A DNA stretch of 64,000 nucleotides from Sphaerisporangium perillae (GTDB taxonomy: Bacteria > Actinomycetota > Actinomycetes > Streptosporangiales > Streptosporangiaceae): assembly GCF_023276435.1 (NCBI RefSeq), contig NZ_JALLPO010000020.1:62001-126000 (forward strand). The letters run 5' to 3'. Of the stretch, positions 34,186 to 43,361 are shown piece after piece (the first letter of the stretch is position 1; every line of letters starts with the position of its first letter). The notes beneath the pieces were generated by a model. That model did no database searches and was not told the DNA's origin. It saw only the letters and a list, made by a program, of their open reading frames with translations. The position numbers and the translations under genes were made by a program.

Positions 34186-34194
34186 AGAGGGCCG

Positions 34195-35712
34195 ATGAAG
34201 GGATGCCTGATGGGCGGCACGACGGTGGAAGTGGTCATCGCGGGAGCCGGGCCGACCGGCCTGATGCTGGCCTGCGAGCTGCGGCTCGCGGGGGTGGACG
34301 TGCTGGTCCTGGAACGGGACGCCGAGCGGGCTGACGCGGAGTCCAGGGCAGGGGGCATCCATGCGCGGACCCTGGAGGTGCTGGACCAGCGAGGCATGGC
34401 CGGCCCCTTCCTGGAGGCCGGGCGCACGATGCAGGGCGGTCACTTCTCGGCGCTGCGGCTGGACTTCGGCGGGCTGCCGACCAGGCATCCCTACCTGCTG
34501 ACCCTGTTGCAGCGGCGGATCGAGCGGCTGCTGGAGGAGCGGGCGCTACAGCTCGGCGCCCGGCTGTGGCGCTCGGCGGAGGTGACCGGCCTGCGCCAGA
34601 GCGAGACCGCCGTCGAAGTCGAGGTACGCGGGCCGGACGGCGACCGCCGGCTGAGCGCCGCGTACCTCGTGGGGTGCGACGGCGGGCGCAGCGCCGTGCG
34701 CAGGCTCGCCGGCATCGGCTTCCCCGGCACCCCGGCCACGCTCACCGCCCTGCTCGGCGACGTCGAGCTCACCGATCCACCGGAGAACGTCCTCTTCCAG
34801 GAGCGGCGCGAGCACGGCACGTTCAGCGTGCTGGCGTTCGAGCCGGGCTGGTACCGGGTGATGACCACCGAGTTCGACCACGTGGCCGATCGCGACGAGC
34901 CGGTGACCTTCGAGACGTTGCGCCGGACGTGCCGGAAGATCGCCGGCACGGATTACGGCATGCACAGCCCTCGCTGGCTCTCCCGCTTCGGCGACGCGGC
35001 GCGACAGGCCGACCGGTACCGCTCCGGCCGGGTGCTGCTGGCGGGCGACGCCGCCCACATCCACTTCCCGGCAGGCGGGCAAGGCCTCAACCTCGGCGTG
35101 CAGGACGCCGTCAACCTCGGCTGGAAGCTGGCCTCGGTGGTGCGCGGGCAGGCCCCCGAGCGGCTGCTCGACAGCTACCACGCCGAGCGCCACCCGGTCG
35201 CCGGGCGCGTGCTGCAGAACACGCGGGCCCAGACCGCCCTGTCGCGGACCGACGCGAACACGACCGCGTTGCGCGAGGTCATGGCCGAGCTCATCAAGCT
35301 CGACGACGTGAACCGCCACCTGAGCGGCATGCTCACCGCCCTGGACGTGCGCTACCCGATGGACGAGTCGTGCCCGCTCGCGGGCTACCGCGTGCCGGAT
35401 GTCGACATCAAGGCGGCCGCGGGGGACACCAGTGTCTTCGCGTTGCTGCACGGCGCTCGCGGAGTTCTGCTGGACCTGGGCGGCGGCGGCGCGGGGGTGC
35501 GGGCCGTGGCGTCCTCGTGGGCGGGCCGCGTCGACCTGGTGGAGGCACGGTCCTCGGCCGGTGACTGGGAGATCCCCTCACTCGGCACGGTGCCGGCTCC
35601 GGGCGCGCTTCTCATCAGGCCGGACGGGCACGTCGCCTGGGGCGCCGGCGAGCGCCCCGACCTGGACGGGCTACGCGCGGCGCTGTCCACCTGGTTCGGA
35701 CCCGAGCACTGA
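34195..35712 (+). CDS. FAD-dependent aromatic monooxygenase (Rox/PheA-TfdB type)
   Basis: A 505-residue class A flavoprotein hydroxylase. FAD-binding GxGxxG is VVIAGAGPTGLMLACEL near the start, the DG motif is YLVGCDGGRSAVRRLAGIGFPG, and the GD motif is RVLLAGDAAHIHFPAGGQGLNLGVQDAVNLGWKLA. The C-terminal 120 residues form the thioredoxin-like domain of this subgroup. Relatives include rifampicin monooxygenase (Rox) and polyketide hydroxylases; regulation by a divergent TetR protein favours detoxification of an aromatic drug, though which one cannot be read. The ATG at 34195 follows GAGGG; an in-frame ATG at 34210 is possible. The final codons run into a tandem-repeat tract. Confidence 0.9.
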   Translation: MKGCLMGGTTVEVVIAGAGPTGLMLACELRLAGVDVLVLERDAERADAESRAGGIHARTLEVLDQRGMAGPFLEAGRTMQGGHFSALRLDFGGLPTRHPYLLTLLQRRIERLLEERALQLGARLWRSAEVTGLRQSETAVEVEVRGPDGDRRLSAAYLVGCDGGRSAVRRLAGIGFPGTPATLTALLGDVELTDPPENVLFQERREHGTFSVLAFEPGWYRVMTTEFDHVADRDEPVTFETLRRTCRKIAGTDYGMHSPRWLSRFGDAARQADRYRSGRVLLAGDAAHIHFPAGGQGLNLGVQDAVNLGWKLASVVRGQAPERLLDSYHAERHPVAGRVLQNTRAQTALSRTDANTTALREVMAELIKLDDVNRHLSGMLTALDVRYPMDESCPLAGYRVPDVDIKAAAGDTSVFALLHGARGVLLDLGGGGAGVRAVASSWAGRVDLVEARSSAGDWEIPSLGTVPAPGALLIRPDGHVAWGAGERPDLDGLRAALSTWFGPEH

Positions 35713-35848
35713 TTCGGTCCGGACACTGGTTCGGACCCGTGCACTGATTCGGTCCGGATACCGGTTCGGCCCCGGTCACTGCTTCGACCTGGGCACCGGC
35801 TTGGACGTGAGCACTGCTTTGGACCTGAGCATGGCTTGGGGTGCGCCT
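35707..35848. repeat. Degenerate 17-18 bp tandem repeats after the monooxygenase gene
   Basis: Seven to eight units follow one another: CACTGATTCGGTCCGGA, CACTGGTTCGGACCCGTG, CACTGATTCGGTCCGGAT, ACCGGTTCGGCCCCGGT, CACTGCTTCGACCTGGGC, ACCGGCTTGGACGTGAG, CACTGCTTTGGACCTGAG. Alternate units resemble each other more, suggesting a 35-bp dimer was amplified. The first unit includes the stop codon (CAC TGA). Confidence 0.7.
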
Positions 35849-35995
35849 GGAGGCCGGTCAACGGTGGCCGACGCATGGGAACGTGCCACTTTTCTCAGAA
35901 ATTGCTGGAGTTTGACGGCAGGTGTCACCTTGTGATCGGCTCTTCCCTTTCGTGTATCTCGGTCGCCGGTGTCCGAACAACGGGGAGAGCCATCC

Positions 35996-38900
35996 ATGCC
36001 GCGTCTCCAACGGCACTCGCTCGCGAGGATCCTCGTGTCCGCGTCGCTCGCCAGTACCGTGGTGATCATCGCGCCGCCGATCGCGCATGCCGATCCCTCG
36101 GTCGCCTCCGCCACGACCCGCCAAGCCGCGACCGGGCGGGAGTCGGTGGGCAAGGCGAAGATCGAGCCGGTGCCGGCGGTCGTCGTCCCCCCGAACGCCA
36201 AGGCGGACGTCGCCGAAGGGCCGTCGCTCGCGGACCGGCCCGTACAGGCTCAGCCGGTCGGACCCGCCCCGCCCGAGGTGACCACGCCAGCCGGTCCGGC
36301 GCTGGTCGACCAGGTGGCGGCGGAGGCGGCGTCCCGGCTGAGAACCGAGGGTCTCCTGACGGCCGGCCGTGCCGGTGCCGACCCGGGCAGGTTGCTGCCC
36401 GCGACCGAGCAAGCAGGGGTGCTCGGCGTGTCGAAGGCTCCGTCCGGAGACGTCGGGCGGACCGCGGCCAAGGTCAAGGAACTGGCCGGTGTGGACGTGG
36501 CGCGGCTGTACCGCGCGCTTCCGGAGGGCGTCCCGCTCGTCACCTACCGGTTGTGCGCGGAGACGGCGTCGCTGCCGGTGTCCTGTTCGACCCCGCGTCC
36601 CCTGGTCGAACCCGTGGCGGCGGACGTGACCGGGGACGGCACCCCCGACATCCTGGCGAGCCTGGTCCCCACGCTGGATCCCGCCGACCTCACCCGGAGG
36701 GCGGACGCGCTCGCCGACACCCAGCGCAAGCTGGACTCGCTGCTGGGAAGGACGACCGGCGGGCTCCTCGGCTCCTCCGGCCTGAGCGGTTCCTCCGGTA
36801 AGAGCGGCTCGCCGGGTGGCGAGGCGGAGCGCCGGCGCGATCGGCAGCGGGACGACCTCGCGGCGCGCGTGGCCACCGGGCTGGGCCTGGCCACGGCACG
36901 GCTGACGACCAGCGAGACGCGCGGCAAGCCGTTGAAGGCGCAGGTGTGGGCGCAGTACGACATTCCCGCCGCGGGAGGGCGGGCCACGGTCAAGCGGCTC
37001 TCGATCGGCTTCGACGGATTCCGGCGCGGTGCGTCCCTGTCCGGAATGGACTGGGGCGTCTACCAGTTCGACACCGACGGCGAGGGCGTGGCGGACGTGC
37101 GGGTGAGCGTGCGCCGGTCCGGTCCGGGCGCCTCGATCGCCACCGTCGCGGGCATCGCCGACCTGGCCGGCAGGCAGTCCGCCGAGCCGGTGCTGGTCAG
37201 CCTGCGGCAGTCCCCCGTACCGGGCAGGATGACCGCCGGCGCCCGGTTCGACGGCGGCAAGGGCCAGGGCACGTTGAAGATCACCGTCTCCGAGCCGTCG
37301 GCGCTCAACGCGCTGGTCCTGGACGGCAGGCGGGCCGACCGCCCGTCTGGGAATCGGTTCACCCAAGTGGTGCTGGACAAGGTGACCTCCCGCGTGACCG
37401 CGCAGCTGATCCGGCAGCCCGGGAGCGGTGCGACGCAGGGTGGGGGGACGGAGGTCCGGTTCGTCGGTTCCGCTCCGATGGGCAGGGCCGAGCTGCGCGA
37501 CTACGTCTACCGCGACGGCAGGCTCGACAAGGTGGTCGCCGGGTCGATGACCGGGGTGCCGGCCGACTTCCGATCGCGGTACGAAGCGGTGGACGGCACG
37601 TCGCAGACGCTGACGGTCACGACGGCTCCCCGGGCGAAGGCGGTCCAGGTGCTGTACTTCGACCGCGCGGCGGCCAGGACGGTGTTCCGGACGTCGCTGA
37701 CCGCCCTCCCAGCGCGGATGCAGATTTCTTACGACATAGCCCGAAATCGGGTTATACACACCGCCAGCTCGCAGATCGGCGGCGTCGAGGTGCTCCTGCA
37801 ACGCGACGGGGGCGCCATCTCCGACCCTGAGGGAAGCCACGTCACGGTCATCAAGGACGGTGGGCGGTTCGGCGTCTCCGGCAGGCTGTCGGCGCTGGCC
37901 GGGTTCGACCTCACGTACGGCGAGAAGCCGCACGCCACGCTGGAACTCGGTTCCGCCGGGCGCCCGTTCCTCGCCGCCGCCGGTGTCGACGGCACCCACC
38001 TGCTCCGGATGGAGATGTCGAACACCCCGCACCGGGTGGAGGTGGACCTGGACCCGGCCGCCAGGAAGGCGCGGTACCAGGCGAGCGGAGCGATCGGCAG
38101 GCTCCGCGCCGCCTACGCCGATACCCGGCACGGCCCGACCATCGACAGCAGCCTGTACGGCCTGCGGTCCACCGTCGAGGGATCGTGGCAGCTCGGGGAG
38201 CGGCCCACGGCGGAGCTGCGAGCGGCGTCCGGCCTGAAGAAGGCCGAGCTGTACGCCAACCGCGCCTACGTGACGAACATCGCCCCCACGGGAACCGGTC
38301 CGGCCGGGGGGAAGGGCGGTGGCGGGGCCGCAGGCGGAACGGGGACCGGCTCGGCTGGGAGTGAGGATCTCCGGATCACCGTGCGCGGCGTGCATCGGCA
38401 GGTGGCGGTGCTGGCCGATCTGCCCGGCCGGCGCCTGGACTGGACGGCCGACCGGCCCGTCGACTCCGTCGCCGCCTTCGCCCGGGCCCGCTACCAGGGC
38501 CGCTACTTGCGGGTCGCGGCCAAGGCGGACGACGTGCCCGCCCGTTTCGAGGCCGAGTGGGGCGACGGGACGTACCGCTTCCGTGGCATCTCCGGGCCCG
38601 TCGGGTCGGCGACGGTCGCCGTCACCAACCACGACGGCGCACGGGCGCCTTCCGGGCCTCACCTCGCCGCCCACTACAGCCAGGCCACCGGTGACCTGGA
38701 CGGCAGCGTCCGCGTGGACGGGCTGTCCAGCGTGGAGTTCGGCAGCGCCGCCGGCGGCTTCAAGGCGGGGTTCCAGGCGGCCCGCCAGACCGTGGCGCTC
38801 GACGCCGACGTGTACCTGGCCGGTGACCTGCGCTTCGGGGCGCTCGGCAGGCTCGGTCCGGTACCGGGCGGCATCGAGGTCACGGCGGCCGGAGGCGGGC

Positions 38901-40681
38901 CGGTCACCTACAGCGCGAGCGGCGGGCGGATGGACCTGAAGGGCCAGGTCTGGCTCGGCAAGGTGGCCGCCATCAGCGGCATCTCCGGCGTGCCGGAGGT
39001 GGCGAGCGGCGTGACCCTGGCCGACGGCGGCTGTACCCCCGGCTCGGCGGGATGCGCCGCCGACCAGGGCCCGTTCTGCGCCGGCACCGCCCCGAGCCCG
39101 GCCGCCGCCCCGAAGGCCGGTTCTGCTTCGAACGGGAGTGCCGGGTCGAAGGCGAGTACGGGCCGGGGTTGTTTCGGGGTGCGTGGGTTCGTGCACCTGA
39201 GGGGGCTGCCGTCGAAGGTCACGGTGGATCCGGCCCGTAAGACGTTCTCGTTCTCCGGGTACCGGCCGAGGGACCGGAGGCTCTCGGTCTACCTGGACAG
39301 CAAGGTCGTCGCGCCGGTGCCGATCAAGGCGTTCGCGACGCTGGACGGGCTGCCGCGTTCGGTCACCGGCATGTCGGTCGGCCCGTTCGAAACCGGCAGG
39401 GGCAAGGACGCGGACGGCCGGGACGCCGGTGTGATCAAGGTGAACTACCGGGTCGAGCCGGCGGCGACGATCACCTCGCTGCGGGCGGTGGCGGAGGCCG
39501 ACACGGGTGACGCGTACGGCATCGTGCGCGGCGAGGCCGTCGTCGATCCCGTTCCGGCCGCGGTCGCGATCGACGGCACGTACGGGGGGAAGACCCACAT
39601 CCGCGTGCAGAACTCCTCGGCGGTCAAGCGGCTCGTCGCCAAGGTCACCGTCCTCCCACGCCAGGCCGGACAGGGAGCGGGAGCCGATACGGCCCGGCCG
39701 GTCAAGGGCACGGGGATGGTGCGGTTGGCCGATGTGCCTGCCGGGTTCACGATCGATGCCGGTGACACCTCCGAGAAGGGTCTCCGGGTGCCGCGTGTGG
39801 CGTACAAGGCGGATGGCGGCGCGAACACGCTGGACGGGATCTTCGCGGTCGAGGGCGCGCTGGTCCCGGGGGTGTACCAGCCTCGTCAAGGCGAGCTGCT
39901 CGGTGCTTCCTTCGCCATGAAGGACCTGGCTTCCGACACCACGATCCGGATAAATCCGGATCTGTCGGTCGATCTGGCCTCGAAGCCGGTCGCCACCAAG
40001 CTCCTGGAGGTCCACGCCGGCCTGTCGGTGAGCCCGGTCGCGCGGCAGCGGATCGCCGTGCGCGAGGACATCCCGTACACGAACGGCTTCCTCTCCTTCC
40101 AGATGAACGGGGACTTCGCGCTCCAGCGCAGCACGATCCAGGACGTCTCGCTGGGCGTCCACGGCATGTCGTGGCTGAGGATCCGGCCGGGCAGGATCCC
40201 GTTCGGGATGCGCGCCCCGGGCGAGTTCGGCTACGTCTCGCCCGGCTTCGAGGGGAACTACGACCACCTAGACCTGCGAGCGGGCGGGGTCGATCTCCGG
40301 CCGGACGTGCGGCTCGACGTCCGCATCGCACGCGACATCGGCAAGGACGTCTTCAAGGACACGCTGGAACTCGGCTCCGCGACCTCGCTGGAGTTCCGGC
40401 GCTACGACCAGCGGACCCGGCCGATCAGCGCGAAGCAGGCGCTCAAGGTGGGCGCCACCCCCGTCGCCTGCCTGACGATCGACACCAAGCCCGGGCTCGC
40501 CGCGGCACGGCGGACGAACTCGGTCACGCTGCGCGGCGCGGACGGGCCGCAGGTGGTCAGCCTGCTCGACCCGGGCGGCCAGGTGCAGGGCTACGCCCTC
40601 GACCTGCTGTCGCAGTTCATGTCACCCTTCGACGGAGCCGGCTGGAAGGTCTCCGGCCTCACCGCCGGCCGCTGCCGCTGA
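35996..40681 (+). CDS. Very large secreted protein, function unknown
   Basis: A 1561-residue exported protein. The ATG at 35996 has GGGGAGAG 7 bases upstream; a GTG at 35969 is less likely. A signal peptide (SLARILVSASLASTVVIIA) ends near AHA-DP. I recognise no catalytic family. Near residue 210, DVTGDGTPDILASL resembles an FG-GAP/VCBS calcium-binding loop, and near 355 YQFDTDGEGVADVRV is similar. The remainder is predicted beta-rich, with repeated hydrophobic strands of the type DVPARFEAEWGDGTYRF and GDLDGSVRVDGLSSVEFGSA. Two low-complexity linkers, Gly-rich near 785 and Ala/Gly/Ser-rich near 1040, divide it. Only about six Cys are present. The beta-rich build suggests a surface or matrix protein. 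It is a single gene, with no partner nearby. Confidence 0.85.
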   Translation: MPRLQRHSLARILVSASLASTVVIIAPPIAHADPSVASATTRQAATGRESVGKAKIEPVPAVVVPPNAKADVAEGPSLADRPVQAQPVGPAPPEVTTPAGPALVDQVAAEAASRLRTEGLLTAGRAGADPGRLLPATEQAGVLGVSKAPSGDVGRTAAKVKELAGVDVARLYRALPEGVPLVTYRLCAETASLPVSCSTPRPLVEPVAADVTGDGTPDILASLVPTLDPADLTRRADALADTQRKLDSLLGRTTGGLLGSSGLSGSSGKSGSPGGEAERRRDRQRDDLAARVATGLGLATARLTTSETRGKPLKAQVWAQYDIPAAGGRATVKRLSIGFDGFRRGASLSGMDWGVYQFDTDGEGVADVRVSVRRSGPGASIATVAGIADLAGRQSAEPVLVSLRQSPVPGRMTAGARFDGGKGQGTLKITVSEPSALNALVLDGRRADRPSGNRFTQVVLDKVTSRVTAQLIRQPGSGATQGGGTEVRFVGSAPMGRAELRDYVYRDGRLDKVVAGSMTGVPADFRSRYEAVDGTSQTLTVTTAPRAKAVQVLYFDRAAARTVFRTSLTALPARMQISYDIARNRVIHTASSQIGGVEVLLQRDGGAISDPEGSHVTVIKDGGRFGVSGRLSALAGFDLTYGEKPHATLELGSAGRPFLAAAGVDGTHLLRMEMSNTPHRVEVDLDPAARKARYQASGAIGRLRAAYADTRHGPTIDSSLYGLRSTVEGSWQLGERPTAELRAASGLKKAELYANRAYVTNIAPTGTGPAGGKGGGGAAGGTGTGSAGSEDLRITVRGVHRQVAVLADLPGRRLDWTADRPVDSVAAFARARYQGRYLRVAAKADDVPARFEAEWGDGTYRFRGISGPVGSATVAVTNHDGARAPSGPHLAAHYSQATGDLDGSVRVDGLSSVEFGSAAGGFKAGFQAARQTVALDADVYLAGDLRFGALGRLGPVPGGIEVTAAGGGPVTYSASGGRMDLKGQVWLGKVAAISGISGVPEVASGVTLADGGCTPGSAGCAADQGPFCAGTAPSPAAAPKAGSASNGSAGSKASTGRGCFGVRGFVHLRGLPSKVTVDPARKTFSFSGYRPRDRRLSVYLDSKVVAPVPIKAFATLDGLPRSVTGMSVGPFETGRGKDADGRDAGVIKVNYRVEPAATITSLRAVAEADTGDAYGIVRGEAVVDPVPAAVAIDGTYGGKTHIRVQNSSAVKRLVAKVTVLPRQAGQGAGADTARPVKGTGMVRLADVPAGFTIDAGDTSEKGLRVPRVAYKADGGANTLDGIFAVEGALVPGVYQPRQGELLGASFAMKDLASDTTIRINPDLSVDLASKPVATKLLEVHAGLSVSPVARQRIAVREDIPYTNGFLSFQMNGDFALQRSTIQDVSLGVHGMSWLRIRPGRIPFGMRAPGEFGYVSPGFEGNYDHLDLRAGGVDLRPDVRLDVRIARDIGKDVFKDTLELGSATSLEFRRYDQRTRPISAKQALKVGATPVACLTIDTKPGLAAARRTNSVTLRGADGPQVVSLLDPGGQVQGYALDLLSQFMSPFDGAGWKVSGLTAGRCR

Positions 40682-40800
40682 CCCCTGCCCCCGCGCTGAC
40701 GCGATGTCCGGCCGGGACGCTCCCGAGGTCGCCGGCCAGATCGCGCGCCTCGGCCGGCACGCCATGCCGGCGACCGTGCCGGTCGCCGGTCTCGTCCGGC

Positions 40801-41742
40801 TCAGTCGCGCGCGTACCTGGCCGCCATCGTGTGGAACACCTCCTTCGGCTCCCAGCGGTTCTGGTCGAGCATCCTGACCACGCCGTAGGAGCCGAGGTCC
40901 TTGTCCCCGATCGTGTGGAAGCCCGCGAAGGTGAACCAGAGCGCGGTGTCCACTCCCTCCTCCTCGAAGACGTCCAGCAGCTCGGTGAAGTAGCGCACCT
41001 GCTCGCCCTCGTCCGGCACGGCGTCCGCCGGCACCTGCCAGGCCATGCCGCCCCGCTCGCTCGCGCCCCGGTAGGCGCAGGTGCCGAACTCGGTCACCGC
41101 GACCGGCTTGCCGTGCTTGAACCGCTCGCGCAGCTCCTCCCGGAAGGTGTCGGCGTTGTAGGCGGCCCGGTAGGCGTCGACGCCGACGATGTCGAACGGG
41201 TCCCAGTCGACGAACTCCCACGGGCCCGCCGCATAGGTGACCTGGCCGCCGAAGCGGGCCCTCACGGTGTCGGCGCTCTCGGCGAGGAAGCCGTTGAGCC
41301 GCTGCAGGACGGGTCCGAGCGAGGTCCACCACTCCACGTCGGCGGTGGCCATCGCCGCCATGCGATCTCTGTACGTGGCGCCGGGGATGAACCCGGCGCC
41401 GAACGCGCTGATCTCGCACCCGGCCACGAAGACCACCTCGGCGCCACCGCGCCGCACGGCCTCGGCACGCTCGGCGCAGTCGGAGAGGAGCGAGAGCATC
41501 TCCTCGGGGGGGAGATCCACCGGGAAGGGGGCGAACCAGACCTCGAGCCCCGCGGCGGCGGCGTGCTCGGCGGCGACGCTCAGCCGCGCTGGATCGCCAC
41601 CGGAGATCCGTACGGTGTCGCAGTGCAGCTCACCGGCGATGACGTCCATGTCGTACCGGACGGCGTCGGGGTCGAACGTCTTGCGGGTGGTGTCCTGGCC
41701 GGGGAGGAACCCGGTGTCGTAGTTGATCCCTCTGGCGCGCAT
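40801..41742 (-). CDS. Glycosidase-like TIM-barrel protein
   Basis: A 313-residue protein with the outline of a clan GH-A glycosidase. It begins RGINYDTGFLPG, and has VRISGGDPARL, VFVAGCEISAFGAGF (candidate acid/base Glu) and KPVAVTEFGTCAYRG (candidate nucleophile Glu) on a late strand, followed by WFTFAGFHTIGDKD. There is no signal peptide, so it should be intracellular or exported otherwise. Similar actinobacterial proteins are often labelled 'abortive infection protein', which the sequence does not support. GGGAGGACAG precedes the ATG. A TetR gene lies 13 bp upstream in the same direction and may form an operon with it. Confidence 0.7.
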   Translation of the reverse strand: MRARGINYDTGFLPGQDTTRKTFDPDAVRYDMDVIAGELHCDTVRISGGDPARLSVAAEHAAAAGLEVWFAPFPVDLPPEEMLSLLSDCAERAEAVRRGGAEVVFVAGCEISAFGAGFIPGATYRDRMAAMATADVEWWTSLGPVLQRLNGFLAESADTVRARFGGQVTYAAGPWEFVDWDPFDIVGVDAYRAAYNADTFREELRERFKHGKPVAVTEFGTCAYRGASERGGMAWQVPADAVPDEGEQVRYFTELLDVFEEEGVDTALWFTFAGFHTIGDKDLGSYGVVRMLDQNRWEPKEVFHTMAARYARD

Positions 41743-41755
41743 GTCGCTGTCCTCC

Positions 41756-42358
41756 CTAGTGGTTGATGCCGTGTCGCAGCAGGTCGAAGGCGAGCTCGAC
41801 GTCTTCGACCAGGTGGCGGCCCGCCTCTTCCAGCGAGGCGCCGTCGACCAGGTGGCGGAAGAACCTCTCCTGGAGGGTCAGCACGGAAGCGGTGATCTGA
41901 GCGGCCATCAGGGCGGCCGTCAGCTCGTCGTGCTCTTCGGCCAGCACCCGCGCCAGCGCCTGGCGCTGCCCGTAGAGCAGGTCGTTGGCGCCGCTGCTGA
42001 GCGCGGGACTGTCGAAGATCACTCGCATCTGGGTGATCAGCGCATCCCTGTCCACCGCCGCCACCACCACGGGCTCGGTGGCGAACGCGCGATAGTGCGC
42101 GCGCAGCGCCTCCAGCGGCGACTGCCCGGGGGGCCGCGCGGCGACGATCCCGGCCAGATCCTCCTCGCCCACGCCCTGCAGAACGAGGGACTCCTTGGTC
42201 GGGAAGTATTTGAACAGCGTCACCTTGGCCACCTCGGCGGCCTCGGCGATCTCGTTGATCGTCACCGCGTCGAAGCCTCGCTCGGCGAACAGCCGCAGCG
42301 CCACCTCGGCGATGCGCCTCCGCGTCTGCTCCTTCTTCCGCTCTCGCAGTCCTGCCAC
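41756..42358 (-). CDS. TetR family regulator
   Basis: A 200-residue regulator starting at the GTG 42358 (VAGLRERKKEQTRRRI). HTH: IAEVALRLFAERGFDAVTINEIAEAAEVAKVTLFKYFPTKESLVL, typical of TetR. The C-terminal ligand domain is of the actinobacterial type (FATEPVVVAAVDRD, LTLQERFFRHLVDGASLEEA). The frame remains open upstream to 42394 but that would include the operator. A palindrome 17 bp upstream points to autoregulation. The glycosidase-like gene follows 13 bp behind it, a probable target. Confidence 0.88.
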   Translation of the reverse strand: MAGLRERKKEQTRRRIAEVALRLFAERGFDAVTINEIAEAAEVAKVTLFKYFPTKESLVLQGVGEEDLAGIVAARPPGQSPLEALRAHYRAFATEPVVVAAVDRDALITQMRVIFDSPALSSGANDLLYGQRQALARVLAEEHDELTAALMAAQITASVLTLQERFFRHLVDGASLEEAGRHLVEDVELAFDLLRHGINH

Positions 42359-42374
42359 GTGAGCAGCATAAAAG

Positions 42375-42404
42375 TGAACCAGGTACAAAAGCAAACCCGG
42401 TTCA
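42375..42404. promoter_or_regulatory. Inverted-repeat operator upstream of the TetR gene
   Basis: TGAACCAGGT (from 42375) and ACCCGGTTCA (to 42404) form a 10-bp inverted repeat with one mismatch and an A-rich 10-bp centre. The position, 17 bp before the GTG start, fits a repressor site. Confidence 0.5.
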
Positions 42405-42473
42405 TATTACGTTGTCCCGTCCGCGCCAGGCCCGCTTTCCCGAGGCCGAGGCTCGGCCCGCCGAGGCGTGGCC

Positions 42474-42689
42474 GTGAGCGACGAACGGGTGACCGTGGTG
42501 GTCATCACCATGGATCGGCGGGCGGAGCCGCCGCGCACCCTCGGCCACATGACATCCCTGCCGGAGCGTCCCCGGATCATCGTCGCGGACAACGGGTCCG
42601 ACGACGGGAGCTCCGCCGCTACGTGGACTGAATCGGTGAGGATCAGGCCCCCCGGGCGGAGAGGGCCGCGACCAGGAGGGAATCATTGA
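42474..42689 (+). pseudogene. Glycosyltransferase family 2 N-terminal relic
   Basis: The first about 50 codons read VTVVVITMDRRAEPPRTLGHM, then PERPRIIVADNGSDDGSS. This is the start of a GT-A fold GT2 enzyme: the first beta strand and the NGSxDGS nucleotide-binding loop. After that the frame degenerates into Arg/Pro-rich sequence and stops at 42687-42689. Normal GT2 proteins have 250 or more residues, so most of the gene is gone. The HIT gene begins 3 bp later. Confidence 0.6.
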
Positions 42690-42692
42690 AGA

Positions 42693-43175
42693 ATGGACAT
42701 TTCACCCGATCCGTGCCTTTACTGCGACGTTGTCGCGGGCCGGACCGAGGCGAGCCTGGTATTCCAGGATGACGTCGCGATCGTGGTCATGGAGGGCAAC
42801 CCGGTGAACCCGGGGCACGCGCTGGTGATAGCGCGTGGCCACGCTTCGGGATTGGAGGACCTCGACGAGGAGGTCGGAGCCCACATGTGGTGCCTGGCCC
42901 ACCGGGTGGCGCGCGGGCTGCGCCGTTCGGGACTGCGGTGCGAAGGCGTCAACATCTTTCTCGGGGACGGCGAAGTCGCGCTGCAGGAGGTGCTCCACGC
43001 ACACCTCCACGTGTTCCCGCGCTTCGAGGGTGACAACGTCGTCGTCGACGCCGACTGCGAGCCCAGGGGGCAGCGGCTGCTGAACCAGGAGGCGTGGGCG
43101 CTCCGGGAGGCCATGAAGCCTTTCATCCCGGCACCCTCCGCGGTGATGCTCCCGCACGGTGCTCCGGCGCCGTGA
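42693..43175 (+). CDS. HIT-family nucleotide hydrolase/transferase
   Basis: A 160-residue HIT protein. CLYCDVVAG at the N-terminus supplies a C-x-x-C pair often binding zinc, NPVNPGHALVIARGHASGLEDLD is the family's strand-turn, GVNIFLGDGEVALQEV precedes the catalytic histidine triad in HAHLHVFPRF. It probably splits a phosphoanhydride or phosphoramidate bond of a nucleotide (AMP-lysine or diadenosine-polyphosphate type); the substrate is unproven. The ATG at 42693 has no strong ribosome-binding site. It lies after a GT2 relic, suggesting local rearrangement. Confidence 0.9.
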   Translation: MDISPDPCLYCDVVAGRTEASLVFQDDVAIVVMEGNPVNPGHALVIARGHASGLEDLDEEVGAHMWCLAHRVARGLRRSGLRCEGVNIFLGDGEVALQEVLHAHLHVFPRFEGDNVVVDADCEPRGQRLLNQEAWALREAMKPFIPAPSAVMLPHGAPAP

Positions 43176-43361
43176 GATGTCGCCTTTCGCCGGCTCACCG
43201 GAACTTTGCAGGTTCAAATCCTTTCGTAACCGACCAGTGGTGATGCCCTGGGATTAAGCGGTGAACGAGGAGATTTTTACGATATTTCGATTACGCACCG
43301 GCTACCATTTGCCATGATCCGGTACTACTTAGTGTGCTGATCTACCAGGCTGGGGACGGGT

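Noticed and set aside
35858-40267. A 1469-codon open frame antisense to the large secreted-protein gene
   Set aside because: It is a shadow of GC-rich codon usage: His/Arg/Asp/Val-rich composition, no domain and no ribosome-binding site, while the plus-strand frame has a signal peptide and normal composition.
43205-43235. T-arm-like GGTTCAAATCC followed by ACCA, suggesting a tRNA end
   Set aside because: The flanking bases do not form a T stem (GCAGG versus CCTTT) and no matching acceptor strand or anticodon arm lies upstream.
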